From Ananas comosus (Eukaryota; Streptophyta; Magnoliopsida; Poales; Bromeliaceae): DNA of 64,000 bases. Under the pieces are notes generated by a model. It saw only the letters and a program-made list of their open reading frames with translations. It was not told the DNA's origin and searched no databases. The stretch's first letter is position 1. The number at the start of each line of letters is the position of its first letter. Both the position numbers and the translations under genes were made by a program. This document shows positions 18,236 through 29,918 of the stretch, in pieces. Location of the stretch: the NCBI RefSeq assembly GCF_001540865.1, contig NC_033627.1:6507331-6571330 (forward strand), in the 5' to 3' direction.

Positions 18236-21200
18236 TGTAATATACCGGAACTTCAGTAGGTGGCACCGAACTTCAGTCAAATTGACTGAAGTGCGGAGTG
18301 GGACAAGTTAGAGTGGTTCGTTATTCATTCCGAGTGTTTCGGAGTGTAAATTATAAGTGGTAGCACCTTGGAGAGCAAGCTGGGAAATTTTTAGCTAACT
18401 TCATGCTGGAAGTGCTCTCGGGGTCCGAACCCTATGCAAGGTCCGGACCCCGTACGCACAAAATGCGTGGGTTGTTCAGTACAGTAATTTGGAGAGGGGT
18501 TTATGTGCAATTGTTGCTGAGAAGTGCTATTTGAAGGTTCTACACCCTTCTCTCCTTCATTTCTCATTTGTGAACAAAGAGAAAAAGCTCTCTTTCTCTC
18601 TCTAAGTATCTTCTCTCTCTCTCTCTTTCTCTTCCGTTCTCTAGGGTTTGTGAGAGGGTTTGGTAAAGAAGAAGCTTGCTTGGTGGAGAAGCAAACTCTT
18701 GAGCTAGGGGTTTTGGAGAAAGCTAGAACTCAAGGTGAGCTCTTGTGTTATTAAGCTAGGGTTTATGCTAATCTCTTCTAGTTGTGGTATCTATATGTGA
18801 TTATGGTGGATTTGTGTATGATTCACCATATTTTAGTGAGTATTGGTGGATTAGTGGAAACTCTAGGGGTCAAATTGGGGTTTTACTATGAATGAGGTTT
18901 AACTAGGGTTTGATCTCTTGTAACCCTACTCGGTGAGAAAACCGACGCGTTAAGAGACTCGGATCCGGATTCCATTAAGTCTACGCCGAGATATTGAAGA
19001 AAAACCTCATTTCAGCTTCGTTTGCCGAGGGTCGAGTGAAAACGGCGAGTAAAAATAGTGGAACTTGGATTCTAGCGTATTAGCAACCCTACGAGGTGGG
19101 TAGTGCTTTCTGAAATCATCGAATCTCCTTTTATGTCTGAATGTCACCTATTGAGCATATATGTATATGTAGGATTCATGCATTGTAGGGTTAAAATGAG
19201 AATATGTTGATATATTGCTTGCATGCTTTTAATATAAAGATGCATATGAGTTGTCAATGAGTTGTTGAACAAGTGTGAACCCTATAGATGTGTGAATTGT
19301 GATATGAACCTAGTTGAGGTAAAGAACATGGTGATATCGTGGCATTATGATAAATGCTTGAGATAACACTTTGTGGCATTGAATGCTAAAAATAGAACAC
19401 ATAGTGGGTTGTGGCATTGGTGAACATGGCATCCTCTTAGTGAACATGGCATCCTCAGAGTTGTGGATTGGATCATACTCACCTTGTAATGTACTGAAAC
19501 TTCGGTCGTGAGTATCGAACTTTAACCAAATTGGTCAAAGTGCGAAGTTGATCAATTTGGTACGCTTCGGAAAGGCCGAGGGCGTCGAAAAAGGCTTGAG
19601 CGCATTATAGGAGATCTTGGAGAGCAAGAAAATGAAATTCTGCAAAGTTTCAGACTTTTTGCGCTCTCGGGGACCGATCTCTGGCGGGAGGGACCAGACC
19701 TCGTACACGTAGGAAGTCTGGCAGCACTCTGCATGCAAATCTTGCTCTCGGGGTCCGGTCCCTACATGGAGGGACCGGTCCCCGTACCCGAAAAATGCCC
19801 AGTTTGGGCAGTGAGTTAAGGAGAGAGTTGGGGGGGGGGGTGTTTTGGCAATTGTTCATGAGTGGGGTTATGTGTAGGGGTAGAGAGCTCTTTTTCTCTC
19901 ATTCTCCCTTATCCTCTCACACTAAGGAGCTCTCTCTCTCTCTAGGATCTCTCTCTCAAAAGGTGAAGCAAGAGAAGGATTTGGTGGAGAAGAAGGCAAA
20001 AAGGGGCAGAGCAACTTCCTCTTCTTCTTCTCTAGCTCAAGGAAAGGAAGCTTATAGAGGTAAGCTTTGAGCTCTTTAATGGTAGAACCCTAGAATGGGA
20101 TTAAAAGAACCTAGAATGGGTTTTAGATGAACCTCTAGATGATTTCAAGCCTGTTTTTGCTTGATTCAAGTGGGATTAAGGTGTATATTGTTATAGTGCA
20201 ATGTTAGGGCACCCAAATTGGGGCTTTTGCCCTAGGTTGATTGCAAGGCAAATTGAGCTCATACGAACCTAATTGCTAGGTATACGAACACGTTAGTGCG
20301 CTCGGTTTGGCAATCCGACGAGTGTACGCGAAGATATTGACGAAAAAGATTATTACGGTACAGATTGCCGCAGGTGAGGAAATAGACGGCTAAAATTCAT
20401 GAGAATTGAACCGTAGCACCTAAGTAACCCTACGAGGTGGGTGGTGCACTCCAAACTCTTTGAATTTTTTTTATATCTAAAGTGTCACTTATTGAGCATA
20501 TGTATATGTTAATCTTCATGCATTGTAGGGTGATTGGGTATATGTTATTGCATGCTTTGAGTTAAGATGCATATAAGATAATTGTGAACCAACAAAAAAC
20601 TTGTAAACCCTATGTATGCATGATTGGTGATAAAAACCTAGATGAGGTAAAGAACAATATGACACGATGACATGTAGATCAAGTGGCATTAGTAAATGCA
20701 ATGAAGCACTTGAGTTAGTGTGTGGCATTAAAGAGTCAAGAATTGCTAGTGTACAAGTGTGGCACTAATGAACGAATTGAATGGTAGAGCATGAAACACT
20801 AGAGTTAGTGTGTAGCATTAATGAGAATTGAATGCTAGAGAATTGGGAATAAAGGACATGTAGTGTAAATGACACTGACGAAAGTAGAGAATGTAGGTAC
20901 ATGTGAGAGTTGACAATATGACATAACAACCTTATAGTTAAGGGTCATATAAGCATTTCTTCCTTATAGTTAAGGAATGGATTGAACTTGAAATCCTTAT
21001 AGTTGAGGATTGGATCATACTCGCCTATAAGTCCTTGCTAGAAAGGTGGTAGCTCCCCCTCGAGCGATGAGCTCCAGAGTAGTCATCACTGGGTCGTAGT
21101 ATTTTCCCCAGAGGACGGTCCCATTGGGTCGTAGTAGTCTCCCCGATACTTAGGATTATGAGTTGGTGAGTCTATTGAGGGCGAAACCTACGGGTTAGCC

Positions 21201-22708
21201 TAGAGATTGGGAATTGGAAAGTGACCTTGCATTCATCATGAGCATCCTTGTTGAGCATCCTTATTGATAGCATTGTTTAGGCATATTATCTGCATTTGTA
21301 TAGTTGGTTACCTATCTATCTACTTATTTCTTTTATTATGCCTGAGGTAGACCTAGTGGGAAAGTCGGCGAGGTTGGTGGCCGAATCGACTGGAAACTTT
21401 GTTGAAGTTCTCACCCCACTATTCCCACAGAGCCGGGACCGAGTAAGTCGGCTGACGACCACGGTAAAGGTATCGCGCCATAGACAGGGACCACCCGAGT
21501 TGGTTCATTTTTGTATAGTCGCATTCCCTTGTATCATCTTTTGTCTTTGATGATTATAGATGTATTAATGATGGTAAATGTGAAAGCCTATGTTGGAAGA
21601 ACTTGTGATGTAAAAAGAGATGATGAAAAGAATGTAAATGTAAATGTGAGATATGAATGTGAATGAAAAGTGTATGCATGTATGTGGTTAAAAGTAATCA
21701 TATTACTTGTATGATTGTGTAGTTGAGAATCTTTCACTTTTGGCTATTGCTTGCCCTCGTGCAAGCCATATGTATGTTTCTGCTTGTGCATTCTTTCTAC
21801 TTGAATTGTACATGTGTCGAGCCTTGGGCGGACGAGGGAGGTGCTGTCCGTTCGGCGTCTGTTCGACGTGCCCGGACCGGCCAAAGGGATCGGTCCCGGG
21901 GCGTGACACACCTGTAAGTCTTGGCTTGAGGGCGGTCATACCCCCTTGAGCGATGAGCTCCGGAGTAGTCATCACTGGGTTAGAGTTTCCCCAGAGAATG
22001 GTCCCGTCGGGTTGTAGGAGTATCTCCCCGATAGCAGGGATTTGGTTGGTGAGTTTTTGGGGCGAAAAGCCGAGATGATTGGGTAATGAAAATGGAACTT
22101 GCATGCATCATGAGCATCATATATTGATAGCATTCTTGTTAAGGCATAATAGTTGCATTTGTTTAGAATGGTCATCTTTCTATCTGTTTCTTCTATTTAT
22201 GCCGGTTTAGACCTAGTGGGAAAGTCGGGGGGTCGGCGGCCGAACCCACTGGGAACTTTCTTGTAGTTCTCACCCTACTAATTTTTTTAGAGCCGGGGCC
22301 GAGCGAGGTATCGCACCCTAAATAGAGACTATCCGAGTAAAGTTCATACCTTGTCATTACTATCTTTTGTATATGATGATAGTTGTAAAAAATGATGTAA
22401 AAAGGCTTATGTGATGTATGTTTTGGATGATCATGTGATGTACAAAGAAAAGAAAAGAATGTGAATGTTTGTATGCATGTATTTGATCAAATGTAATCAA
22501 AATACTTGTATGTATGTAGTAGTAGTAGAACTTTCACTTTGGTTGTTGTTTGCCCTCGTGCAAGCCATGTATATTTATGTTTCTGCTTGCGCAAAATTAT
22601 ATACATGTTGATACTTGTGTTGAGCCTTGGGCGGACATAGAGGTGCTGTCCGTTCGGCGTCTGTTGGCGTGCCCAAACCGGCCAAATTGGAGGTCGTGGG
22701 GCGTGACA
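18236..22708 (+). mobile_element. Solo LTR B1 (gypsy-type), host of solo LTR B2
   Basis: It starts TGTAATATACCGG and ends GTCGTGGGGCGTGACA. Net of B2 it is about 2.04 kb. It has a near-perfect 23-bp inverted repeat (arms ACTTCAGTCAA and TTGACTGAAGT, 18270-18292), TCCGGA-type palindromes (about 18418-18452), a CT tract (18592-18630), an AAG/GTGAGC donor at 18735, the hairpin at about 22208-22252 and TTTTTTTAG at 22282-22290. Its left flank is TRIM sequence (TAACT) but its right flank is TCTCT, the TRIM's own target duplication. The TRIM end was therefore lost. Confidence 0.85.
19485..21908 (+). mobile_element. Solo LTR B2 (gypsy-type, 2.4 kb)
   Basis: It starts TGTAATGTACTG and ends CCCGGGGCGTGACA, with a perfect CACCT duplication (19480-19484 and 21909-21913) inside B1. 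It carries the inverted repeat (arms ACTTTAACCAA and TTGGTCAAAGT, 19519-19541), ACCGGT-type palindromes (about 19668-19795), a run of ten G at about 19831, CT tracts at 19931-19958, a GAG/GTAAGC donor at 20060 and a CCCACAG acceptor-like site at 21424-21430. The middle holds several degenerate repeats of a GTGGCATTAATGA-like word. Confidence 0.93.
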
Positions 22709-22713
22709 TCTCT

Positions 22714-23118
22714 TGTGTGAGTATGAACGGTATCCGACTGCGCATGACATGTGGGAGGCTCTCAAAGCTAAATTTGGTGCCACTTCGACCACAAGGTTGC
22801 GCAGTCTGACTATGCGGTTTGACAGTTATAAGAAGCATGTCGATCAAACTATGAAACAACACGTGAGAATAATGTCTAACATGATTCGCGAGTTAAAGTC
22901 GACTGGTGGCACCTTAACTGATGGGCAACAGATCCAAGCTATGATTCACTCACTTCTCAATTCGTGGGAACATATGTTTGTAAATTTGACACATAATGAA
23001 AATGTCAAAACTATTAAGAATGTTGCGTGGCATCTGGAGTTGGAGGAGGAGTGCCTTGAGGCTGTTAAAACTCCAACTACTAATACTGCTGAGTCAAACT
23101 TTTGCAGAACATCCGAGT
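22714..23118 (+). pseudogene. copia gag, C-terminal part
   Basis: It continues gag from 17766 in frame: YPTAHDMWEALKAKF, MIRELKSTGGTLTDGQQIQ, SLLNSWEHM and LELEEECLEA, all standard positions of copia gag. It is then cut at 23118 by gypsy element C. The expected CCHC zinc knuckle is absent here and also absent where the element resumes at about 39692. A deletion at the far edge of element C took it. Confidence 0.9.
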
Positions 23119-23725
23119 TGTCACACCTCGCAACCGCCGATTTGGTTGGTTCGGGCACGTCAACAGATGCCGGACGGACAGCACCTCCCCTGTCCGCCTA
23201 AGGCACAACATAAGTATCAACATATATATAATTTTGCACAACGAAATTTTTGATATACATGGCTTGCACGAGGGCAAGCAACAACCAAAAGTGAAAGTAC
23301 TACTACTATTATCACTTTCACACATGTATCATGATTACATTAAACCATATACAAGTATACTATTCTTTACAATCACTTATACATAATACATTTCATATCC
23401 TCCAAAACATATGCCATTTATACAACATTTATACATTTTCCTCACAACCAAAAGGTGAACCAAGTACCACTAATGCATGGGTGCTGCTATCTACGGCGCT
23501 ATGCCCTTACCACGATCCTCAATCGCCTCGCTCGGATCCGGATCTGTAAAAATAGTGGGGTGAGAGCTACAAGAATTTTCCAGTGGATTCAGCCGCCGAC
23601 CCCGCCGACTTTCCCACTAGATCTAACCAGGCATAAGTAGAAGAAAACAGATAGATAGATAGATAGATAGCCATTTCTAAAGAAATGCAGCTATTATGCC
23701 AGAACAAGAATGCTACCAATATATA

Positions 23726-26700
23726 TGTAACACACTGGACCTTTGCAAATTGCGAGGTTCGAGTGTTCGATTTGTGTTTCGAATTTTTTCAGGTATTCTG
23801 GAGGGTCATTGACAGTGTTCCGACCTATGGCTTGCATCACGAGAATCAAGATTTAAAACTTAGCACCAAAGTCTCTAAAGTGAAGATTGTTGGCTGCTCT
23901 CGGGTTGGACTCTATAGAGCAGAGTACCGGTATAGCATCGAGCCTGTACCGGAACCAGACCTGGTACCGGTACAGCATCGGACTTGTACCGGTACCCAGT
24001 GTGTTTTTCTGCGAACTCGAGGCTCGGGTTTACGCGTACAGTGGCTTGGTACCGGTACTCTTTCCCGTGTACTGGTACGTAGTGCAGACTGCGAACTGCT
24101 TGTTTTTTAGGTGACTTTTGGTTATTGTAGCTTCTCTACATAGCATCCCACGCCCCTTGGTTGTTTCCCTGAGCTTGGAAACACAGGAGAGAAGGTAGGG
24201 AAGCCCTCCACTTCCTCCCTTTTGTTTTTTTTTATTTGTGTTGGGATTTTTGAGGTTTAATCACCTCTTCTTGCCTCTTGTTGGTTTTTGGTGCTATTTC
24301 CACCATTGGAGAAGCTTTGATTTCGTGATTGGAGCTTGATATAGGAAGGATCTTCAACCCTAGTTGATTTCAAGCCTTATTTGAAGCTTTTAAAGAGGTT
24401 AGTTGTTTACTTCTCCTCTCTATATCATGATTCTCATGATTTTTGTATAGAAACCCTAGAATGTGAAATTTATGGTTTATTTTGGGGATTTTTGATTTGT
24501 AGCTTCTCGAACCTAATTGATTGGTTTAGAATCTTTGTTTAGATTGGATTTGAAGGGATTTTACTCTCATTTGGAGATTGAGAGAGATTTTCACCATACA
24601 AGGTGAGTTTTTTGCCCTTTTCTTGGGTTGATTAATGTTTGATCTTAGGATTTAGCATTAGATGGTTTGATATCTACTTTTATTGAAATACATATGCCTG
24701 AAATAGACCTAGTGGACAAATCGGCGCGGTCGGCGGCCGAACCCACTGGAAACTTTGTTCTAGTTCTTATTACCACTAACCCTGTAAATCCGTGTGCAAG
24801 CGGGGCGGCGGAGGATCAAGGCAAGGGTATCGCGGCGTAGATAGCGGCCCTCGGTGTATAGGCATACCCTACATTTTGTGTACTCAACTTTTGTATGTTG
24901 AACTAATGATGTAAAAGATGTAGAACCTTATATTTTGGTTAATGGCTAATGTGATGTAAATATGAATGAATGAAAAGAATGAATATAAATGATGGTTTAC
25001 TTGTGTTTGATTCAAAGGGAATCAAATGACATGTATGGTGGATAAATGCTTAGTTAGTTTCGATACTTTCACTATTGTTGTTGTTTGCCCTCGAGCAAAC
25101 CTTGTATATCTTGCAATCTCCGTGTTAGCTTGCTTGTGTTATACATGTTGTTGGAGCCTTGGGCGGACATGGGAGGTGCTGTCCGTTCGGAGTCTGTTAC
25201 GTGCTCGAATCCGACCAAATTGGCGAGACTTGGGGCGTGACATCCTTGCTTCCCTACTGTGTTTTTCTTAGAAATTACTCGGTTTCCTCTCTACTATTTT
25301 CTAGGGTTGGTGTTTCCTTTGTATGTTCTAATCTACTTACGAATCTGGCCATTTAATGCCGTCGCGGAACTCCGGTGCGAGCAATTAACGTCGCCAAAGA
25401 GCAATCACCTCCGGCGTTGTTGGGCCCTTCTTACCACATATCTCTTTTTCTCTCTCCCTTGCCACAAGGTTGTTTAGCTATACATTTATTTATGAAAAAA
25501 AATTAATGGTATATATTTTGATGAAGAGTTCTAAAATAATAAGCTTTATATTAATTTTACTGAAACCCATTTTTTCTTGTTTTAAAAATATTTAGTGGAA
25601 ATTTTGAGGTAGAGTTCTAAAATTGTAAGCTTTACATTGATTTCATTGGAAACCAATTTGATGTTTTGGGTGAATAAAATGAGCAGGTAGAGCTAGAGCA
25701 AAACCCAACTGGGCCACATATTGCATCAGAATGATTTACATGGTATGCAATTTTTCCTTTTTTTTAATAGGATTCATGGATTACTTCAATTCGTCATGTA
25801 TTAAGTTGCTCTAATTTGATGATGGTTGATGGTTTATATGTATAGGATATAATCTCCCCCCGCCTCTCCTTTTGTCTGCTAATTTCTATCTTAAAACTGC
25901 AATGTTTTTGAAATGGAAAAACTTCAACTACCACACTTGTGGTTTTGCACTTTCTCACATTAGTAACTTGTGGTTTAAAATGTATCAATTTAGTGCCATA
26001 TGGTTTCACAGTATAGAACAATCCAAACAACTTGAATTTTGACAGAAATTTTTTTTTACTATTTAGATAACGTTTGATAACTTTAATCATGAATTGAAAA
26101 AGTTTAACATCTATTTTTCACAAGGTTATTCGTTTTTTACCGTTCATTTTTCAACTCTTCAATAAACTTGATAACGCATTTTAAAATTTATAAAATTTAG
26201 TTTCTGTTGGAACAGATAGTGATAAAGGTATGAAATAAAAAGATTAAAAAGGCTTCAAGGCGTGTAGCAATGCCACTTTCCTTAAAGCTTAATCCATCCC
26301 CACCGTTCTACCAATTTGGTGTGCACCGGGTCAATGAACAACCTCCCAGGATACAATGAAGCGTAAACCTCAACTGCGTTTGCACACACAAAGTCGAGCC
26401 TTTGAGCACTCACTCGATTAAATTGTCAAAAGAAATAGAATATAAAACAAGAATGGAATTATTATGAATGGAGACTTAAACTCTTCAACTGTTTTCTGTC
26501 TGTGTCCTTCTGCAACCAATGCTATAGACTTATATAGGCCACGAACGGGTGCTTCATGAAGTGACTATTCACGAAAGGGTGTTTCGTGAAGTGACTATTC
26601 ATGAATAGGTGTTTCGTGAAGTGACCTTTCAATTGTGACTTTTCATTTGATCATAACTACCAAATAGTTATATGAATCAAGTTCAATGAATATAACCATT

Positions 26701-27567
26701 GATTCCAACGGACATATGTACGAAGAGACACACTATAAAGATGTGTCCTTTCATATCATATTCTTTCACTANTTGACTACCACGGGGCCATTAGGCACGG
26801 CGCAAGCCGGACTACCCACGGGTAAGTCCTACATGACTGGAATACTATTGGACTAAAATGCAAAGTGGACATTAGACAAATTAGTAAACAATGACATTTC
26901 ACTAGATACATTTTGGACATCATGTTGCTTATACTTATGCGTATTCATGTTAGAATAGCATTTATACTTATGTAACTTCATGCTAAATAGAGACATAGTA
27001 GAATTGCAAGTTTAATCATGTTTATCATACATGTTATACATTCTAGTGAAAAGTTGAATTTACTACTTTTACCTTTTAGCATAGTGGTGCATTTTCGCTG
27101 GGGTCAGCAATTGCCCACTAGGAATTATTGTTTAATAGTTCTCACGCCCCCTATTTTGTTGTTTTTATTACAGAGCCTTCCACGCCGGGAGAGGCTCGGG
27201 ATCGCGGTAAGGGAGTTGCCTCTAGTTAGTTGTAAGGAGCTTCGTTTTTAGGTGGTTCACCTCTCTATTTTTGTATCTATGTAGAGAGTGAGAGTTTTGT
27301 ATCCATGTATAGAGACCACCACTATGATACATTTAGCACTTGTATTTTGGGATTTCATGTCGTACTACCTTATGTTTTTGTTAGTGGATTAATTCTTATA
27401 TATCCTTCTTTATTCTAGAATCTAGTGGTTGTATGCTCTGATACTCATAGATGCTCATTTATTATGGTTTTATTTATCGCTTTGTTGTAGACGTCTTATA
27501 TGTTGTAGGCATATGGCGGGTCTGAACAGGCACCGGGCGGGCTTCTGCTGGGTCCGGGCGCGTAACA
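23726..27567 (+). mobile_element. LTR H (solo, family ending GGGCGCGTAACA) with a foreign block inside
   Basis: It starts TGTAACACACTGG and ends GGGTCCGGGCGCGTAACA. A perfect ATATA duplication (23721-23725 and 27568-27572) lies inside the element C LTR. The left part has repeated TACCGGTA palindromes (about 23928-24076). The right part has the AGTGGTGC...GCCCACTA hairpin (about 27083-27122) and TTTTATTACAG at about 27172. Between them, 24654-26771 is not LTR H sequence but a copy of 54752-56877, ending at an N (26772). The true LTR is therefore 23726-24653 plus 26773-27567, with an unknown middle. Confidence 0.8.
24654..26771 (+). repeat. Duplicate of 54752-56877 (probable misassembly)
   Basis: This 2.1-kb block matches 54752-56877 end to end. 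The other copy contains the 3' part of solo LTR H2, its right target duplication TCCTT, and about 1.5 kb of unrelated flanking DNA. Here it begins abruptly inside LTR H with no target duplication and stops at a single N. For the first ~700 bases the copies differ at only about three sites; after about 25365 small indels appear every few tens of bases. That pattern suits noisy long-read gap fill better than a transposition event. Confidence 0.8.
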
Positions 27568-29002
27568 ATATATGCTCATGATGCATGCCAATTACCATTC
27601 TCAATACTCAATCCTCTCGGCTAACCCGTAGGTTTCGCCCCAAAACTCACCAACTCAAATCCCTACTATCGGGGAGATACTCGCTACAATCTAACGAGAC
27701 CGTCTTCTGGGGAGATACTCTCTACGACCTAGTGATAACTACTCTGGAGCTCATCGCTCGAGAAGGAGCGACCGTCCTCAAGCATAAGACTTACAGGTGA
27801 GTATGATCCAATCCACAACTATGAGGATGCTATGTTCATTAATGCCACAAAGTGCTATTTCAATTATTTGTCATAATGTCACCATGTTCTCTATCTCGGC
27901 TAGTTCATGTCTCAAGTCATGTCACAATTCATAGATATATAGGGTTCACAATGTCCATATCTCATAACCAACAGATATGCATCTTTATACTAAAAGCATG
28001 CAAGATATATCAACATATTATCATTTAACCCTACAATGCATGAATCCTACATATACACATACATGCTCAATGGTGACCTTAGACATAAAGAGAAATTCAA
28101 CTGTTTCGGATAGCACCATCCACTTCGAAGGGTCGCAAGGGTACTAGAATCCAAGTTCAAGAATTTATGGTTGCCGTTTTTCCTCAACCCATGGCAAAAG
28201 AAGCCGAAATGGGGTTTTTCCTCAATATCTTGGCATAGACTTAACGGAATCCCGATCAGAGTCTCCCAACAGGTCGGTTTCTACTCCGATCAGGGCTACC
28301 GGAGATCAAACCCAAGTTAGATCTCATATTTAGCAAAACCCTAATTTGACCCTAGGGTTTCCATAAACTACTAAATACCCCATCTCTCATGGAGATTCAT
28401 GAATTAATCCACCATACATCTTCTAGAAACAACAACTAGAAGGAGATTAACTAAAACCCTAGCTTAATACCACAAGAACTCACCTTGATTTCAAGCTTCC
28501 TCCTCAACCCTTGCACAAGAGCCAGCTTCACCACTAAGCAAGCCTTCTTCTCTACCAATCTTCCCTCTTGGAGCAAACCCTAGAGAAAGAGAAGAAGAAT
28601 AGAGAAAGGGAGAGAGTAGAGAAAGAACTTTTCTCTTTGCTTGTTGGTGATGTGGGGAAATGAAAGGGAAAACCTCAAACACCCTCATATAACACTCCCC
28701 ATAACACAATTACACCCAGGCCCTTCTCAAATAACAGAGTTGGACCAATCCTACATTTTTGCGCGTACGTGGTCCGGACCTTGCACTCAGGGTCCGAACC
28801 CCGAGAGCGTTTCTAGCACAACTTGAGCTGAAATTTTCCCAGCTTGCTTTCTAAAGTCCCAACACTCATCTAATATACTGCGAAACACTCGAAACAATTA
28901 ACGGACCTCACCAACTAGCACAACACCACACTTCGGTCAATTTGACTGAAGTTTAGTACAACCTATTGAAGTTTCGATCTATTACATTCTCTACCCGTTA
29001 AA

Positions 29003-29913
29003 AATAGTTTCGTCCGCGAAACTCAATTCCATACCTTAGCTTAGGGACTCGAATAGATGAGGATAGGTCTTTTGCACTACCTTCTCAAGTTCCCACGTGG
29101 CTTCACGCTCAGTATGATTGCTCCACTGAACTTTTACATACGGAATTGCACGATTCCGCAACTTTCTTTCTTCTCGAGCTAAGATGCACACTGGATAATC
29201 CTCGTAAGTTATATCCTAGCGCAACTCCACCGGTTCATACTCCAAAACGTGAGAGGAATTGTGGGCATACTCACGGAGATTAGACACGTGAAACACGTTG
29301 TGAACTCCCGCAAGCTTCGGTGGTAATGCAATTCTATACGCCACCGCACCCACGCGCTCTAATATCTCATATGGTCCAATAAATCGGGGACTAAGCTTCC
29401 CTTCGACCCCAAATCGCTTTACACCACGCATGGGTGACACCTTCAAGAAAATGTGGTCTCCAACCACGAACTCAAGATCCTTTCGACGTTTATCGGCGTA
29501 ACTTCGCTGCCGCGACTGCGGTGTCGCAAGCCGTTGACGGGCAAGGCGAACTTTCTCTTTCACCTCCCGCAACACATATAGACCAAGGGCAACTCTCTCA
29601 CCCACTTCACTCCAGTGAATAGGGAAGCGGCATTTCTTTCCATAAAGGGCCTCGAATGGCGCCATTGCAATACTTTCCTAATAGCTATTATTGTACGCGA
29701 ACTCCGCTATCGGCAAATAATCGTGCCATCCACTCTTGTAGTCAAGTACACACGCTCGAAGCATGTCCTCATGAATTTGTACTGTTCTCTCCGTTTGACC
29801 ATCGCTCTGAGGATGAAATGTTGTGCTAAAGCTGAGCCGTGTGCCTAGAGCGTCTTGCAAGCTATTCCAAAAGTGAGAGGTGAACCTGGGGTCTCAATTC
29901 GATACTATGGACG
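29003..29913 (-). pseudogene. Element C integrase core (second half) and C-terminus
   Basis: Minus-strand reading begins at the solo LTR F insertion (29914-29918) with SIVSN, then an in-frame TGA where arginine is expected. It continues DPRFTSHFWNSLQDALGTRL, the glutamate in DGQTERTVQ, AEFAYNNSY, APFEALYGKKC and GPYEILERVGAVAYR. After the stop at 29216 the frame runs on through ILAREERKLRNRAIPYVKVQ to EATWELEK and FESLS. It complements the first half at 35383-36113. The tail matches the same chromovirus-like ending as element A. Confidence 0.85.
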
Positions 29914-29918
29914 CCGGA

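Larger units (their letters stand above)
23119..28986 (-). repeat. Element C 3' LTR, interrupted by LTR H
   Basis: On the minus strand it starts TGTAATAGATCG at 28986 and ends at 23119 (plus strand TGTCACACCTCG). Without LTR H it is about 2.0 kb. The inverted repeat near its start is at 28930-28952 (plus-strand arms ACTTCGGTCAA and TTGACTGAAGT). TCCGGA-type palindromes lie near 28770-28805, CT/GA tracts near 28580-28620 and the hairpin at about 23590-23632. Confidence 0.88.
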
